Part shown: piece after piece, positions 22,860-34,777 of the stretch
How positions within the stretch are numbered: position 1 is the stretch's first letter
How the letters are laid out: each line of letters starts with the position of its first letter
Assembly (NCBI GenBank): GCA_034698045.1
Contig: JAQGAU010000165.1
Location: forward strand, 1 to 36,675
DNA length: 36,675 nucleotides
From: Paramacrobiotus richtersi
Taxonomy: Eukaryota > Tardigrada > Eutardigrada > Parachela > Macrobiotidae
Direction of reading: 5' to 3'
Made by a program: the position numbers and the translations under genes
The notes under the pieces: generated by a model
Told to the model about the DNA's origin: nothing
Seen by the model: the letters and a program-made list of their open reading frames with translations, nothing else
The model's database searches: none

Positions 22860-23763
22860 GTATTTATTGTAAATTTATCCGCAAGTACCTTGGCGGGGTC
22901 TTGGCGTTAGAAGCCTTGAGAAGCTTGCGCTTCCGGCCTTCCTGGCCAGTGCTCACCACGAACGAATACCTGTTCTGTCCATTGGCATTCGAAATGATGG
23001 GACCGTGGGGCCCGCAAGCACACAGATCGACTGGATGTGCAGCTTGGCCAAGAAACTTCGTCAAGGAACAAGAGAGAAACTAGCAAAAGAGCACATCTGC
23101 CAGCGTATCAGTTCTGAGCGGCCATGACAGCTTCTTGGGCACAGCTAGCGCTCCGCCATCGGCCAACTTGGACGAGATCTTCTCAGTCACTCGTTCAGCC
23201 CTAGCGCTATCTGTGTGCTGAGCATATTTTACTGCTTCCTGCTTTTTCTTCCTGTTTGTTGAGTATAAATTGAGGATACGTCAAGGTTATATCAGTGTTA
23301 TAGCATCTGAAATAGCTTTGAAGTATATAAGCCTTCAATATTACGCATGTCGGCAAGTATAGTTCATTTTGAGAACGGAGGTTATACCGCTATTTATGCA
23401 AGTACGAGTATCTATCTCCGGGAAAGTCAAAACATGTTTTGATTCATGTAGATTTTGCAGTTCATGTACAGATATTTATTTCCTTATGCAATTTTCGGGA
23501 TTCACTTTGGTTTTCAACGATCCTAATCGATAGCACCATTTTTATAAGAATTCGCTAATCCTTGAGAAACTTATTACCGTACGTACTTGGTATACAAACG
23601 TACCGCGTGATATGCAGCCTCAATGCGAATCGAGACTGATGAGTAAGGTGTGCGTCTGACTTTTGGCTTTCGCAACCGGAGACCAAAAATCACATTTGCC
23701 GCCAAATGGTACTGCGTATGTTTTTTCTCGTGTTGCTTATTCAGAGCGTCGACCAACACGCCA
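22860..23763 (-). pseudogene. Possible minus-strand gene remnant, unidentified
   Basis: Minus-strand exon A (23763..23587) reads VDALNKQHEKKHTQYHLAAN, then RLRKPKVRRTPYSSVS and IEAAYHAVRLYT, ending at a good donor AA|gtacgt. Exon B (from 23251 down) follows an acceptor caaacag and reads KKKQEAVKYAQHTDSARAER, VTEKISSKLADGGALAVPKK, LSWPLRTD, then a TAG near 23070. The frame reopens beyond the stop (FLGQAAHPVDLCACGPHGPI, EGRKRKLLKAS) to AATAAA on the minus strand near 22866. The splice phase between A and B matches. Exon B is richer in G+C than its surroundings. No start codon or upstream exon was found, and I do not recognise the protein. It could be a decayed gene, a partly retroposed copy or a chance reading. 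Confidence 0.28.
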
Positions 23764-24119
23764 CTGATGTAATCGGTGAGATTTTTCCAACAACAAGTTC
23801 AAAGTTTTGGATGCCCGTATACTGCTGACCAACTTTTGCTACTGTTTTCTTCAGCTTTTCCACATGCAAGATTCCAGGTGCACTGACACGCGACTAGCTG
23901 GCACGATACGCAGTGACGCCAAGGAAGCGCAAAAATATTTGCGGAAATGTTGTTTCGGAAACATGTGTGAAGGTGCATGCTGATAAAGGACTTCGTAACG
24001 CAAACCAAAACAGGTTGCTATCTGGATCTAGATCTATCCATTTCACGTACTTTTACTTATGTATATGTACAGATCTCTTTAGTAAGTTGAGTTGCCTTGC
24101 ACTTGCAATCAGCTTGATA
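23764..24119. other. Spacer before the TEP promoter
   Basis: Open frames exist on both strands but none looks protein-like or joins in phase to a neighbour. Confidence 0.4.
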
Positions 24120-24208
24120 ATGTCTACGCCAGAAATAAGCAGAACCAGGAAGCTTGCACCCTTGTACACCGCATTCTGTTATCCCAAGTATTGAGATGTT
24201 CGCTCAGA

Positions 24209-27200
24209 ATGAGGGGACGTTACGAGATTATTCTTATACTGTTAGCTGTATTTTCCATGGCCTTGACTGATAGGAATAAAACTCAGGCATTTCGCTTACA
24301 AACGTAAGTATTTCTTTCTGTGTTGTCGATAACAGAATATCGTCAGTCGCTGTGGAAAAACGTTCTTCCCTAATTATATGCTTGAATGATGCATTGCCTT
24401 TCGTCACGACATAACAAAATTAACTAATAAAATTAAAATAAAATTAATATAACAGCAGCACGAAAAGTAGCATTTTTCGAAGCTACATATACAGAGTACG
24501 TGCATTACCGTACATACATGTACCACAAAAATAGATAACCTTTGTGAAAAATGGCTGAATGGAAAAAGTGTAAATTTTCTGAAAAAAATGTAGTATCACA
24601 TGTGGAGTGAACTGTGCGGAAGAATTGCCAACAAAGTTTTCCAGTTTGTTGATTATTATGAAGCATGCTGTACACATCGAGGTATCAGATTGAGCCAAAA
24701 TATTTTCCATTAGCTATGAAACTGTGCCAGTAAGCGGTTTTACCTGTTTAGGTTAAACCAGCCCCAGATATTTGTGTACGCACCGAAGGTTATCCTGCCA
24801 AAGGAGAATTACAGAATCCATGTTCATTCTTTCGGCCGGACCCAAGAAGCACCCAACGTGACAGCGTATCTTAAAAACCAGGATGGTCAATTCATTTGCG
24901 GAAAGAATGAAATTACCACTAGCAAAACTAGGGCACCTGACGTGAAACCAGTTGTTTTGACATTAAAGGTTAACGTTAAGATAACTCGCTGGAAAGTAGT
25001 TGTCGACTTTCGCACCAAGAGTTGTCTAGTTTTTTGTAGAAAATAAATATAACAAAACTTACTGTATAGAAAACGATCCCCTGCATGCGGTGGAGGGTTT
25101 ATGTTTATGTACCATGTTTTATCATTTTGTAGACAGTCTAACATTTTGAGGGAGGTATAAGATCTTCTTTACACAACAACTGTTTTGCGGCATATTTTGG
25201 CCCATTCTTTACGACGCAAAAAGAACTAATTAAGTGCGGTACATTTCTTAAAATTCTGAAAGATTCTAACGGTTGAATTGCATCTGAGATGGATCCGCGA
25301 ATGTGGTTTGGTAATTTGGCTGTATGCTGTCCGTTACTCTCGGCAAAACTAGTCTATTATGGTTTTCTATGGTTTGCAATTATAATGGAAGTTTGCATAA
25401 CAAGTGCATTAACAACTTAGGGCCGGAAATACAGTACTACGATCCTACTTTAGCTTCGGAAGGACACTCTGATTAAAAAAGTACCCAATTTGACAATTTC
25501 AGACCAAATGCCTTAATCCACATGGAGTCCAGAATTTCTCGCTGAACATTACAGTAAACTGGAATGGAGCAGTCCAGTGGCAGAACTTTTCTGTTAAAGG
25601 GATACCGGAAGAGAAACTCATTCTGATCCAACTGGATAAACCAGTTTATAAGCCTGAAGAAACGCTCAGTTACAGGATAATCGTGCTGGATGATGCTGCA
25701 CAACCAGATGGCATTCAAGAAGTCCATGTTAAATTCAAGGTATCAGCTGTAAATGTTGTGGACCCGATTGATTTGCGCACTTATTGATCATTACAATTAA
25801 AACATTATTTCATAGTTTCGTGGACTGAGTCGTAATGTTTCTGAACAATCCTCGCATCCGGATGGTAAGGTCATGCCCGGAGAAGAAGACAAGCAGCCGT
25901 TCTTCAATAACAGTAAGTCTGCATAAATTAAAGCGAACTGCACTGCAAGTATACATCAGAAACAGGTTGGCATGTAGAATGGGATAAATCAAGCAACATT
26001 ATAGTAATAAACAAAATGACGGTCACTAAGACGGACGATAGTATAAACAACCGGATTACGTGCAAACCATTTGTGCTGCTGTTTGTTTCCAGCAACGCTC
26101 GTCAACGTGTACAGGACTGTACTTTACAGGAACGGGCTACTTCGAAGGAAATTATACATTTAGCAAGCTTAGGAATGCACCAGTGGGACAATGGGAACTT
26201 AAAGTCATAGTACCGGGGCGCCACCACACTGCAAAAAAGAGATTCACGGTGAAAAAATACGGTATTTTTGGCAATATCTTGTTTATATACTTACAAACTG
26301 CAGAAGGATATTATGTATAGATTATTGCAGTGGCTTCTCGATTTTATGCTGAGTTCGACCTGCCCGCCCATATTACAATGGATGATGCTAGAATTACTGG
26401 AACAGTTTCTGCCAGGTCAGCTGTTCGGTTACGGAGTTACGGATGATTAATTGTTAGTAAAAACACCACAAACGCTATTAAAAACGTATTACCACAAATT
26501 TAGCAGCATCTGATATTATAGTATAATAAACTATATATACTGTACTATATATATACTTATAGTATAATTATTTAGTGATAATAATTGGTAATAATTCGTG
26601 TTAGGGTAATTAAATAATTAGTACTATAATAATTAGTACTTAATTAGTAATATTAATTGGTATCGATACATGTCATTGTCGACAAGTTGCAGCACTGATC
26701 ATGATTACTGTCATGATTATGGAGTAAGGCGTTTGATTGGTAGTTTGTTTAAACACCTTATGTCTTGTGCTGGACATTTTGATTAGATGCGGTCCGAACA
26801 CAGAAAACGGAATGCGGTGTTGCTTTTGATGGCCCAGAGACTGATATTCATGATATTCATGCGCGAAAAATCCGGCCGTTGTGCAGTTGCCTAAAAACGT
26901 TTAAACAAACTCGTGTACCAAAATCCCGTCATTAGGCACCGATCCTTGCGAATTTTTGCATGAAAAATGAAGTCATACCTGAAGACGAATGTGAACCAAA
27001 ACCAGCCTAGAAGCCCTACTTTCAGATTTTAAAATGAATTGCAAAAGTTTCAAGATTCATTTTAAAATTTTAAAAAAATGTCGGAAGGCTGGTTTCGGTT
27101 CACAATCGATCGTTCTCGTGTATATTTGGATTTTTCATTAAAGTTCCACAAAAATTGGTTCATAACAAAATCTAGGGTGCTTTCAAACATTTTTTAGGGA

Positions 27201-30200
27201 ATTGCACAAAAGCCGCGCGCCCAAAGCATTTTGGCACCATGGATATCGGTCCTTTGGCCACTAAAAGTGACATCGCGTCCCGTTGAACCTTTATTCGGAC
27301 CGCGCCCAATCAAAATCTCGAGCATTGTGTGTTCAAACTACCAGCTTGCTTCGTCCATTACATGCTTATAACAAGCACGCAGCATAAAAAAACACTGCTG
27401 CAGACTTCGCACAGGAGTTTCTTATCAACGTCCACATGCAGTGTAATTTTGCACTTTTCAGGTACCATTTTGGGAAACCAGTTTTTGGTCAGATGAATAT
27501 ATCTGCAGTCTTCGTATCCGGACCTTCAAACGCAGACCGCGAAGTACGTGTACTGCCCGTCGGGAGAGAACAAGGCATTACTGTAAGCACTTGAATCAGC
27601 TAACAATTCGGAAATAAATTTACAAGCTCTCCGATTAAATAAGTGCTAAAACTTAGAATTTGTCAGTGTCAACAATATTTGAAGGCGTACAACGATGATT
27701 ATAGATCCACATGTTCTGCGTATTATCTTCGAAAACTAAGATCGCCATACTCGGCTATACTGCTCGTCGAATAGCGATGAATATCGTTCGCTATGGTCTA
27801 TGGATAATGGCTCGTAACTCGTAAGTACGTATAGTACGCCATAGTCACAAAAGTATGGGATTGAGCCAAGTAAATTATCGTCCCAGATAATATACTAATC
27901 ACCGTATAATTTTTTCATTTAGGTTTAATTCAATAGTGAACAGGTATAGCTTTTTATTTAAAGTCAACAACGGTTAACTAACTTGGTATAGCCTATGGAA
28001 TGAGTTTGGTATGACTCATCGGCCTGCACCGCCGTCTTGTAGACCGCAAAGTCAACAGTTACTGACTTCAAAATGCATAACTACTGTATTCAATATTTGA
28101 ATTTTAACTAAAGCCAAACAATTGTCAGAAAAATCGAGTGTCGGAAAAATGGAGTATCGTGTGCAGGAAATGTTTTATTTCCAGAACAGTCGGAAACTTT
28201 TTTTATTCTCCGTACACAAAAAAAGGGATTTGTGAATACTTCGCCCAGTTCTTAAAATGATTAATAACGGGTTTATGACGGCCGATTAGGATGATGATTA
28301 GATTTTCAAATGAATAAATAGCATAATTCTTGAAATGGATGAACAGTGTTATAAAATTAGCTAGATAGAATGATCGCGGTTGCCACGACCCATACCAGAC
28401 AAATAAGTGGCAAAACGTTTCGCAATTTCGCACGCACATCCGACACATTAAGGTGTTTATTTTACAGCTCAATGAGACGCAACAGTGGTACAGCACAGAT
28501 AAGTTATTCGATCTCGGCACAATCAACAATCAAATTAAAAAGTACAAGCTATGCAACGTCAACGGGAAGGGAGACTTTCCAGAAGGACATCATTTTCTTG
28601 TTGAAGTCAACATCACAGAGGAAGCTACCGGTCAGCGCATCCGCGATTCGCAACGTCTCCAGTTCCACTGTCAGCCATTTCGTATTGTGACGGATGAACA
28701 GCTGTCGCCATCGCTGTTTTATCCGGGATCATCATCTACATACAACATAACAGGCAGATTAGAGCATTATAACGGATCATCCTATCGGCTTCCACGAAAT
28801 ACCAATCCCACACTCACCGTAACGACTTGTACTCGAAATTGGCCAAATGGGTCTAGGCCTGCTGCTTGGGATTGCACAAGTATTCCAAAAATCCAGATTC
28901 CGGTTACAGAAGGGCGTTTTTTATTTCGACCGGATATGGACAAGAGAAAACATGACCATCATGTCCGGTTCCGGTTTGAGCTAGCGCATGTCAGAACATA
29001 TGTAAGAGTGGACAACGCTTTATTCCTGGCGTATCCGTCGGGTGTCCTGCTTATCAGAGTGGAGACTGGAGAGACGTTGACAACCAATGGCAGTAATGTT
29101 ACTTTCAAAATCGTTCGCACAGCAAACAGCATATGCCGAGGATGTCGTCTTTACTATGCAGTAAGGAAAAATTAATATGCATTTTCGTCACAGGTATCGC
29201 AGATCTAGAATGAATGTGCAATCAGAGCATCGACGCGGGAAATCGTAGAATATCGCGTTGCCGATGACATATGTAGTACTTGAGCCATAAAATATTATAC
29301 GCATGTTATTCGTATCCACAGCTATAATAGTATTATGACAAAGAGACTTTCTAGTCTGCTTTAATCGTTGGCTTACACTTACACACTTGCTGGCTACGTA
29401 TGTATAACTATAATTTTCTAATTATATATTTTTTAAGCAAATTTAGATCATTATGAGCATTAAAATCTGCAACTATAACTTGAATTATTCCACACCAACA
29501 TAACAACATCCGTTTTATTTACTAGTTCTTCATAAAGTTTCTGCTGCTAGTTTTTCTATTTGTGTTTGAAGTCCTCAAGGTAATGCAGATTCTGACACAT
29601 TAAAAATGCAAACTTGGCAGTGATTTACTTCAAAAAAACATGTTTATCCGCGGCGGTCATCGAAACTGCGATTAGCTTTTGTTAAACTCTGAACTTGTTG
29701 ATTAAGGTCTTGACGAGGTTGGGAATTGAGAAAACGACCTTTGATATGGTTCGCGATGATGATATTGTAGCCTTCCACACTAACGCAGCAATGTGGCCTA
29801 TATCGAAGCTGTTTGTTTACTACATGACCAGGGACGGCATACTGGGCGTGGCTGTCACCAATTTCGCAGTGGAAAGAGTGCCCATTAACACGGTAACCAC
29901 GTACGGCCTTTTCGTCAAATTATTCAAAATACGAGTACTTGTAACTCGTATTGTTATTACTACGTACGATTATTTTTCATATGCACAGATAATGTTTAAT
30001 GGCGTTTCGATTGAACAATTTGTGCCGGTTTCCAGCTGAAGTTGGAACTGACCAATTACACACGAACGTCTTCAGGAGCTCAACAAATCTGTGCTTCCGT
30101 AAAGACTGACGCGGGATCCTTAGTGGGATTCTCGGCAATAGACCATGGAGTGCTGAGAAAAACTAATAAGAAAAAAGGCCATTTCAGTTTCAAATCGGAC

Positions 30201-31786
30201 TATGTAGGTTGCGTAGCGTAAATAGCATCGGAATATTATTCTCAAAATTAACAGACTGGATTACTATGATACAAAATAACAAACATATTCAACTTGCTGC
30301 ATATTAAAAGTATTAAAAGTTCATCCTTACTAAAAAGCATGTATTGCTGCTTCCTTTTCTGCATGTTCGTAATTGTGTGTAATTGTGCTAGAAAACAAAT
30401 TTCACAATTTACATCCGCATTTAATCGCACTGCACTGAGAGAAGGCGCTTACCAAACTTAGCGCCACTTATGCGGTTTGTTATCAAGCTAGCGCTAATTA
30501 TAAGGGACTGGTGCTGAGATTGAAAATTTATTGATGATCAGATGGAAAACCAGGTACTGCAGATTTTCTACAGTCCGTACAAATGCATTAGTATAATTCT
30601 AGGTTAACCGGCAACTGGCTCAACTAAACACGGTTTCTTGGTTTTCTGGCCGTGGAACAGCTGACGTATCTGTACTGCCGGCACTGAAGACAACAGACAT
30701 TTTGAACGTAATGATGAAAGAACTCTCAGTTTGGCAGCGTTGATTCACCTTTTTGATTGCTTTCTTCAGGAAGCGAAGTTAGTGGGTTGCAGTTTCGTCT
30801 CAGGGAACACAGGAAAAGCTTGTGCTGGACTTGACGAAACGCGTAGGCTATAACATAACTGCACATACCGTGTGACTGCGTGTGCGTAGATAACTGACAA
30901 CAATTATTACCTTTTCCAGACAAAAACATAAGTGATGGGAAATCGGGATCGTCTGAACGACCCGAAACTGCGCCTGAACAGGAGTACGAAGAAAGGGATG
31001 ATTTTCGGGATGTCTTCCTTGATAAAGTGGGATTTGCTGAGTAGGTATCGATCAAATCTCGGGTTATGCACCTTTTTTACGACAACTTATGCACCGACTT
31101 CTGTACTGTTCCGTAGTAAGGAGGGTTACATACAAATGTGTGACGAAGTCCCGGATTCCATGACGAAGTGGAACTTCTCAGCGTTTGCAATAAACGACCA
31201 AGCTGGACTGCTGATCGATGATAACTCACCCAAGCTGGTAACATTTCGTTTTTTTTGCAACAAATCCCAAATTGGTTCCGTTCCCTTTAGCTGGGTATTT
31301 TTCTCAGAAGTCAGTGCTAAACGAACCTGGTTCTCTGTAATTCTGGGATTGATTTTTAACAGTCGTACAAACATATTGGACACACAGTCTACTGGGTTTG
31401 CTATAAATCTGTCCCCTTTGAAGGCTGTCCTCCAGGATGTTTTTATCGACTTCATTCTGCCGTATCAGTTGTCACTGGGAAATGACATCAATATTCCCAT
31501 ATTGGTTTTCAATTACGGAAACAAAGTCCAGGACGTAGCGGTTCGTTATAAGGTGACCTTCTGTCGTAAAGCTACTGAAAGATTTTGCGACAATGAGGCC
31601 ATAATTTTGCCTGAGACACTCAACAGCAATGTTCACCTGAGGATGATGACAGCTGAGAAGCCTATCATCATCAAAGTGCCAAAAGAAGTGATGGCAAAGT
31701 ATGGGAAAGGCTGGATTATGTTCAGTAGTTCCGTCGACAACCGTGGTTTCTTAGACCGTGTGGTCAGGAGAGTTCGTATTGCTTGA
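24209..31786 (+). CDS. TEP/alpha-2-macroglobulin-type protein, no thioester domain
   Basis: Thirteen exons in phase: 24209..24303, 24752..24968, 25503..25739, 25816..25912, 26115..26261, 26331..26415, 27462..27582, 28468..29160, 29707..29892, 30036..30203, 30770..30842, 30920..31040, 31117..31786; 2910 nt, about 969 aa. The signal peptide is MRGRYEIILILLAVFSMALT. Macroglobulin (MG) domains follow in order: MG1 (NQPQIFVYAPKVILPKENYR), MG2 (LIQLDKPVYKPEETLSYRII), the MG2 end (QWELKVIVPGR), MG3 (ARYHFGKPVFGQMNISAVFV), MG4-MG5, MG6 (GSLVGFSAIDHGVLRK), the pre-MG7 link (DDFRDVF; VPDSMTKWNFSAFAINDQAG) and MG7 (FIDFILPYQLSLGNDINIPI, LVFNYGNKVQD). It stops after RRVRIA, exactly where CUB and thioester domains begin in full-length members (about 1400-1500 aa). 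No GCGEQ motif was found. Family members trap proteases or opsonise microbes; without the thioester, covalent attachment is impossible, so it may be a decoy, regulator or broken gene. Joints 30203/30770 and 25912/26115 are least certain. Confidence 0.88.
26515..26670. repeat. TA-rich low-complexity tract
   Basis: TATATA/TAATTA words in the large TEP intron 26416-27461, just before the foldback element. Confidence 0.6.
26738..27343. mobile_element. Foldback (long inverted-repeat) element in a TEP intron
   Basis: The two halves of this 606-bp segment are imperfect reverse complements about a centre near 27043. Paired landmarks, outer to inner: TGGTAGTTTG (26738) with CAAACTACCA (27334); TTTTGATTAGATGCGGTCCGAA with TTCGGACCGCGCCCAATCAAAA; TTGTGCAGTTGCCTAAAAACG with TTTTTTAGGGAATTGCACAA; GTGAACCAAAACCAGCC with GGCTGGTTTCGGTTCAC; TTTTAAAATGAAT with ATTCATTTTAAAA. 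No coding capacity. Clear target duplications were not found. It looks like a foldback/MITE-type element with nearly full-length terminal inverted repeats, old enough to have diverged. Confidence 0.75.
31238..31387 (+). other. Possible in-frame intron (150 bp) in the last TEP exon
   Basis: CTG|gtaaca at 31238 and acacag|TCT at 31387 would remove 150 bp, a multiple of three, with no stop inside. The segment is pyrimidine-rich and reads FFCNKSQIGSVPFSWVFF, poorly like MG7. Removing it brings SPKL next to STGFAINLSPLKAVLQD, closer to family spacing. Retained or spliced, the protein stays in frame. Confidence 0.4.
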
Positions 31787-32424
31787 GCACATGTAGCATC
31801 AAATGTTTGTCAAGAATACGTAGAGCGCTTAGAGTTGTGCGTCTTATCTTTCTCTCGCTACAGAACGTAATTACTAATTAGACTGATCAATCTACGGAAA
31901 CTGCGCCCGTTGTTTTGTTATACGCAATTTTTCTGGCCATGTACATTTTCAAGAAAGATTCCAGATAAAGATTCCCGGTAATTTAAAAAAAAATAATTTC
32001 GTTGTTTAGCAGTCACAATGTAATGATGAGATGAAAAAATGGCATGAAAAAACCAAAGAACACAGATACTGTCTTACTAGTATAACTAGCTATACAAGTG
32101 TAGTGCATCACGTTTCTTGCATATTTAGTCCACATCCGTCGCTGCGCTTTGGCAATCTGTCACAACTTGCGCATTCGATTACGATAATAAGCTTTCTAAG
32201 TTTGAACTTTTATCTTCGTGGTATCAGCAGGTAATTATTCTTAACAATACTGTAACCTCAAAACGACGCTGCCCGAAATTCATGTATACTGGTATCCTGT
32301 CCAATATTACGAGCAAAAATCACAGTACATACATTGATAATTCATCGATCCGCTGCTTAACGGCAAATAACCATTACGAATTTGTAAAACCTTGTTGAAA
32401 TACGAAGTTACCAATTCAACTGCC
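31787..32424. other. Intergenic between TEP and SMYD genes
   Basis: No exon for the missing thioester or CUB domains is present, and no canonical AATAAA was noticed close to the TEP stop. It holds the SMYD promoter. Confidence 0.55.
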
Positions 32425-34777
32425 ATGGATCCAGCTGTGGAAGAGCCGACGGTCCTATTCGAACCTGGAGCCATAGTCTCTGTTGGCGAACCATGGGTAT
32501 TTATTCCCGGGAATCATCACTTGAGCAACACATGCCACTTTTGTCTTTCTAAACCGTATGTGACCCCACGGGCCTGCTCCAAGTGTTTCTACGCGAAGTA
32601 CTGTGACGAAGATTGTCAGGTAGCAGAAGCTAAGAAGATAACGGTGTTCGAGTATACTGTAATAAATTCTGTGTATAATTAGTTTACGATACAGCTTGAT
32701 CAAAAAGATTGTCACTTATGCATAATAAATGAAAAAGGTTTTGGTTTTAGCGTCGTGTATGTGATGTATGTCCTGAGGAATGTGTACTGTGTTTCAGAGG
32801 CGTGACTGGAGACGTCATAAGAAAGAATGCGCTGTCGTGCAAACCTTAATGCGAGATCAACCAGTCGGAGATACCGAACCCTTGCTCTTAATAATCCAGG
32901 TCATCAACAAGCTAAAAGTAAGTACAAACCTAAAAATTGATTTCGCACCTTTTCGCTGAGATTTTCATATATCTCCAGAAGAACAAGAGTGAGGAGATCG
33001 ACATATACAACCAATACACTTCCAAAGCAGAAGTTGCCAGCCACGATCCAACAGCACAAGAAAGGTTTCGCGATTGGTCGAGCCGTTTACGTGTACTACA
33101 TCCGAACGGCCGATTTCATTCCGATCCCACGGCTTTTTATGAATTATACAGCACAATCCTGTATAACTGTGCCATCATCGAAGGGGTGACTAAAGATAGT
33201 GGCACACCTGGTCAAGGATTGGCTCTTTTTAAACCAAATCCCTTCCGCTCCGTGCTACTTGGCTGTAACAGAAATCTGCTGTGTTATAGTAAGGACAGGA
33301 AACTATTCGTCACAGCAACTAAGACTATTCGGCAAGGCGACCAGGTACATAATAACTCCTAGTTCTTTTGAAGTTAGATTTCCGTTAACCCTTTATATAT
33401 TGCTTATACTGATGCGGAATCATGGTTAGAGGTACCGAAACTGTGGGCTGTGGGCACATATACAGTATCAGGTAATAAGCATAAAGGCGGGGTCATTGGT
33501 ACCTGTCCCAGAGGTCTGCTACTTGAGTTACTATACTGTGGTGCTACCAAAGCGACAGGTATCAGGTAAATGTACAAATGCGGCGGTGAGCACTTATGTC
33601 AGAGGGTGTGACCGTGTGGTTGCCGCGCACTAGCCGACCAATGAGGACATAATATTACAGCAACATTCAACAGTTTCAACAGCGGAGACAGGCAAGGAAG
33701 TACAAAAAATTCTCCCAAAATTAAGAGACACTCAAGTCACCTTTTTTGGTCGCCTCGGTTCGACACTGTCCACCTAACCTTTCAAGACAGTTGGATTCTC
33801 TGATATACCTGTCAAACCGTTTTCGCAAGCATATAATGTAGCCAGTGGCTCCGAACGCTAGTGACGTCGGCCAGTTGCATTTGGACTTCTTCTTGTGAAT
33901 CGCTGGCATGAGACTCGTATTCCCCTTTCTCTTTATTGCTTTATTCTCTTTATTCCCCTTTGTGTTTCAGCTGGTGATGTGTGCTGGTCATGGATCGCCT
34001 TTCCTGTCCCCTAAAGAGCGCATTATCCGGTATCAAGAAGTGTTTTCAAACTGTGGATGTGAAGCCTGCACACGTCCGGCAAAAGAAGCAGAAAGAAACG
34101 CACTCCTGTGTGGAACACCCGGATGTCACAGTGCCATTCCGCTTGATGATCGCGCAAGCGATCCTTGTGCTGCATGTGGTCGTATAAACAGTGATTTACT
34201 GGAGCCAGCCAGAGAATGTGTGAAAGCAATCCTACAAATCGTTGAAGCGAACAATAACGCACAAGAAGTGACAGGCACCCTACATGCCATGTCTTCACGT
34301 GGACTGAACAACCACGCAGTTGAATTACTCATTCCGATTGCGGAAGAATACCTCCAGCCTACGAATTTTTCACTTGGGCTTTTTTATAAAATGGCAGCGG
34401 AAACAGCGATGGTTGTGGGCGAACATTCTCGAGCTGTCGGTTTTATGAAAAAAATGCTTCTTCCAATGGAGTATGTTGTATTCTCTCATTGTGAAATTAC
34501 CATAGTTTAAAGTCATATTTGCCACAGGTTTCACACGGACCCGTATCTGGAAGAAGTTGTAAGCGCCTTGAGACTAATCGCCTTGCACTATGCTGGCCAG
34601 CGAAATCAGCAGTTATATGACGAGTACTGGACCAGATACCAAGAGAAAATGGCCATCGTTCATACGTGTGACACAACTGAGATGCGGCTTCTAGAGCTGA
34701 TGCCCACTGGAGAACGTGTCGGTGGCGTCCCCAACCTGGGGCATTTGATACATGGACCGAATCCACCAGTGCTCTAA
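32425..34777 (+). CDS. SMYD-family SET and MYND domain protein
   Basis: Five exons: 32425..32619, 32798..32917, 32979..33344, 33971..34470, 34528..34777; 1431 nt, 476 aa, usual length for the family. The ATG sits in a good context (tgccATGg). A split SET N-lobe is followed by the MYND zinc finger, CHFCLSKPYVTPRACSKCFY then AKYCDEDCQ and, in the next exon, RRDWRRHKKEC. The SET I region follows, then the SET C-lobe (SVLLGCNRNLLCYSKDRKLF, VTATKTIRQGDQ), the post-SET cysteines CGCEACT, and a helical TPR-like C-terminus with NHAVELLIPIAEEYLQPTNF. Family members methylate histones or cytosolic proteins. Here the NHSC motif and the later catalytic Tyr are missing (VLLGCNRN; LVMCAGHG), as in several arthropod-type SMYD proteins thought to be inactive or re-purposed. 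The 626-bp intron 33345-33970 showed no extra exon. Confidence 0.9.

Noticed and set aside
33440..33600. Short repeats around TATCAGGTAA and a GGTACCTGTC/GACAGGTATC pair in a SMYD intron
   Set aside because: Arms are too short and irregular to call a mobile element or regulatory structure.
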